From Owenia fusiformis (lineage: Eukaryota; Annelida; Polychaeta; Sabellida; Oweniidae): 64,000 nt of DNA. The position numbers and the translations under genes are program-made. Of the stretch, positions 61,589-64,000 are shown piece after piece; the stretch's first letter is position 1; every line of letters starts with the position of its first letter. The notes under the pieces were generated by a model. The model was given only the letters and a program-made list of their open reading frames with translations, ran no database searches and was not told the DNA's origin. The stretch is from the NCBI GenBank assembly GCA_903813345.2, contig CAIIXF020000010.1, forward strand, positions 6,997,169 to 7,061,168, read 5' to 3'.

Positions 61589-63330
61589 TCAAAGGAAAGA
61601 TCAGACTGCTTAACAAGGCATATTATTGACCATATAAAGCTTCATAATAAAATATTGCACTACAAAGGTTTTAATTATCTTAGAATGAAATGATATGAGA
61701 GCAGTTATTGCAGATGTAACATCTTTATTAGAATGTAGAATATCATATTGCTTATTCCAATGTAATTGCAGTAAGTAACAAAAAGAAGGGGAATTACATT
61801 GTTCATATAATTGTTAGTGAGACTACTGAACATAACTACTTTGAAAAGTATCATTGTATGTTTTAACATTGGTTGGGATGTTAGGGTTTGATTCATTATC
61901 ATTATGCTTTCCAGTGTTCTGTTTCAGTGTGCTTACATACTTACAAAAGTTAAAATAGCTGAAATAGGAAAAGCAATCTCATTGTTACATGTTAACCGGT
62001 CAAGCATTCAGTACACATTTTGTGACCCTGTTTGAGATAATTTGGTGAAATGACCTTCTTGTTTAATTCTCTTATTAAATCACCCATCTAAGCTTATATT
62101 TAAGCTGATGGTCTATTCTTGGAGCAGCTATACAAGTTGGTGTAATTAAATTAGTGCTTTCCACCCTCATTCTTTCTCCTCTTTGATAGCTGCACTCAAT
62201 CTGCTTTGATAAAGTTATGGAGTTATTGAGAAAATTCAATTCAATGGAGACTGATGAAATACCAGAAGGCATTCAATGATTTTCTATTGAAATAATAAGC
62301 AATGTGTTTGTTCATAATATGGGCAATTTCAATAAAGAAGAATCAGTTTCTGAAGCCTATACTTGTGTGAAAATGATGATTGTCATCCCAAGAAACATCC
62401 CTAAAAAATTCTAATCATCTTTCAAGCAGTTTGTCTGGATATGCACTGACAATGAAAGTGATACCCCTTGGCCAATATAAGATAAGCTAAAATCCAAGTA
62501 CAATAATGATGCTGAGATGGTTCATACTGAAGATAATTGACCTGATCTTGGCTGAACCTTGAGGCACAGTCCTGCATATAAATCATGTCAGTTAGGAATC
62601 TTATTACAACTCAAGAGACCTGTTAATCTTAGTTTCACTTCAACAGTTATACTATCTGTCTCAATCACTGTATAATGTGCTCCCTTGATACTTGTTGAAA
62701 GGTCATCCATTATAAGAGCAAAGAAAATCATGTCACGGTAAAGGAATGGACAATTTTAAAGACATTGGTTAGGTATATGCATAGTATTGAAATTTTCAAG
62801 AATGTAATAGTAATTTCTTCTACTTTTTATGCGAACTTGACAAAATGATTCGGTTCTCTTCTTTTCTTCCCCTTACCAACATAGGTCTACAATGCATACA
62901 TCTAAATATATTTTCAGAGTGTTTCTGGTTCTATTTCTCCTACTTTATATGTATGGTTGTCTTTTCAACCTAATCATGGCTTTTAGTGCTAAGGTTAGCT
63001 AACCAGAATTTTAATCTGGTGACATTTACAAAGAGACTTGCATACAGGCATCATGCATCAACAAGTCCGAATGTTCATCCATTCTACCCAAACCCTGATT
63101 TAACTCATTTAACTACACTTAAGCTATATGTTTGACAGCTATCTGGACATTGTTCAATCTCTCCAGAGAAGAAAACTGACCACAGCATTTTAACAAGATT
63201 CTCTCTGTAATGTTATTTTCAAAATATGTTTGTACATTGTCTCGACAAAAACATCAAATTACAATGGCAAGAGATGCAGTTTAAGACCACGGAGCTGTAT
63301 TAGCCCATACCTGCCAACCTAAGACCAAAA

Positions 63331-64000
63331 TTTTGCGGTAGATTTTTTTAAAATTGCTGTATTTTTGCGGTAGATTTTTTCAAAATACGGTAGTTTTTGC
63401 GGTATTTTTCAACAAAATTGCGGTAGTTTTTGCGGTAGATTTATTCAAAATACGGTAGTTTTTGCGGTAGATTTTTGAAAAAGCGGTAGTTTTTGCGGTA
63501 GATTTAAAAAATACGGTAGTTTTTGCGGTAGATTTTAAAAAAATACTGTAGTTTCAGAGGTTTGGGGGAGATTTTTGAAAAAAGTGTAATTTTGCGGTAG
63601 AAATTTGAAAAAAGCGGTAGTTTTGCGGAAGATTTAGAAAAATGCGGTAGTTTTACGGTAGATTTTTAAAAATTCGGTAGTTTTTACGGTAGTTTTTTGA
63701 AAAACCGGTAGTTTTGCGAAAGATTCTGAAAAAATGCGGTAGTTTTACGGTAGATTTTGAAAAATGCGGTAGTTTTTACGGTAGTTTTTTGAAAAACCGG
63801 TAGTTTTGCGTAAAATTTTGAAAAAATGCGGTAGTTTTACGGTAGATTTTGAAAATTGCGGTAGTTTTTACGGTAATTTTTGGAAAAACCGGTACCTTTG
63901 CGGAAGATTTTGAAAAAATGCGGTAGTTTTACGGTAGATTTTGAAAATTGCAGTAGTTTTAACGGTAATATTTTGAAAAACTGATTCTTTTGCGGAAGAT
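63331..64000. repeat. GCGGTAG-type tandem array, runs off the window
   Basis: Units of about 30-35 bp built from TTTGCGGTAGATTTTTGAAA and AATGCGGTAGTTTTTACGG variants. From about 63700 a two-unit higher-order pattern of about 65-75 bp is visible (AAAACCGGTAGTTTTGCG alternating with ATGCGGTAGTTTTACGGTAG). It begins right after CCATACCTGCCAACCTAAGA. The end is outside the window. Confidence 0.92.

Larger units (their letters stand above)
51661..64000 (-). other. 5' flank of APBA (or further 5' introns); no gene recognised
   Basis: No splice-bounded coding segment or independent gene was found on either strand. The stretch holds a degenerate array (51.9 kb), a hAT MITE (52.6 kb), a (TTTG)n run, a copy of the composite-element end (58.3 kb), a local duplication (59.7 kb), a fold-back element (60.8 kb) and a terminal array (63.3 kb). 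Additional distal first exons of APBA could be hidden here if non-coding. Confidence 0.6.

Noticed and set aside
60964-61629. Cluster of overlapping 61-73-aa frames on both strands
   Set aside because: They coincide with the arms of the fold-back element, and the frames on opposite strands mirror each other.
1-64000. tRNA, rRNA or other structured RNA genes
   Set aside because: No cloverleaf with a T-loop GTTCRA and matching acceptor stem, and no rRNA-like conserved blocks were noticed on either strand. A covariance-model search would be needed to exclude diverged ones.

Overview
This is an AT-rich window from an intron-rich metazoan genome, probably a marine invertebrate. It has long introns, GT-AG splice sites, many minisatellites and small DNA transposons (hAT, piggyBac, fold-back elements), and no bacterial-style coding density. 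The phylum cannot be fixed from sequence alone. The short N-terminus and PTB-domain sequence of the one recognisable gene fit an invertebrate Mint/X11 protein better than a vertebrate one. None of the longer tabulated open reading frames is a convincing gene. Most of the long ones lie in tandem repeats whose period is a multiple of three or which lack stop codons.

The real gene was found by reading splice-bounded segments on the minus strand. It is the 5' half of an APBA (Mint/X11/LIN-10) adaptor gene running from about 51.2 kb down through 15.3 kb. In transcription order it has two alternative, related first coding exons (51155-51230 and 38143-38197), a 110-nt exon (31780-31889), a 31-nt microexon (27953-27983), and three PTB-domain exons (19403-19554, 15829-15915, 15321-15485). 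A candidate 36-nt in-frame cassette microexon lies at 17883-17918. All junction phases agree. Either first exon gives a continuous frame of 200 or 207 codons up to the last exon in view. The rest of the PTB domain and the two PDZ domains are not in the window. They should lie beyond position 1, so the intron after the last visible exon is more than 15 kb long.

Everything else is intron or 5' flank full of repeats. Mobile elements are a 613-bp TTAA-flanked fold-back (6.8-7.4 kb), two hAT-type MITEs with perfect 8-bp target duplications (14.3 and 52.6 kb), a decayed piggyBac-like element with TTAA ends (28.9-30.1 kb), a 146-bp near-palindromic MITE (31.6 kb), a composite element with about 145-bp internal tandem units (44.6-45.8 kb), small 'AGTAAAACC' MITEs (48.0-48.4 and 50.25-50.4 kb), and a 0.8-kb fold-back (60.8-61.6 kb). 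Tandem arrays occur at 9.05, 12.7, 16.3, 19.6, 21.4, 33.9, 39.6, 41.1, 46.3, 48.1, 51.2, 51.9 and 63.3 kb (the last runs off the window). A dispersed family of unknown class has six copies, all in the same orientation.

The most notable observations are: (1) paralogous alternative first exons encoding an acidic/tyrosine-rich stretch ending in Cys-Pro-Tyr-Cys, splicing in the same phase to a shared body; (2) the candidate 36-nt cassette exon at the PTB position where vertebrate Mint1 has a short basic insert; and (3) a genuine 3' splice site that forms the last unit of a roughly 19-copy array, each copy carrying an acceptor-like sequence on the transcribed strand.
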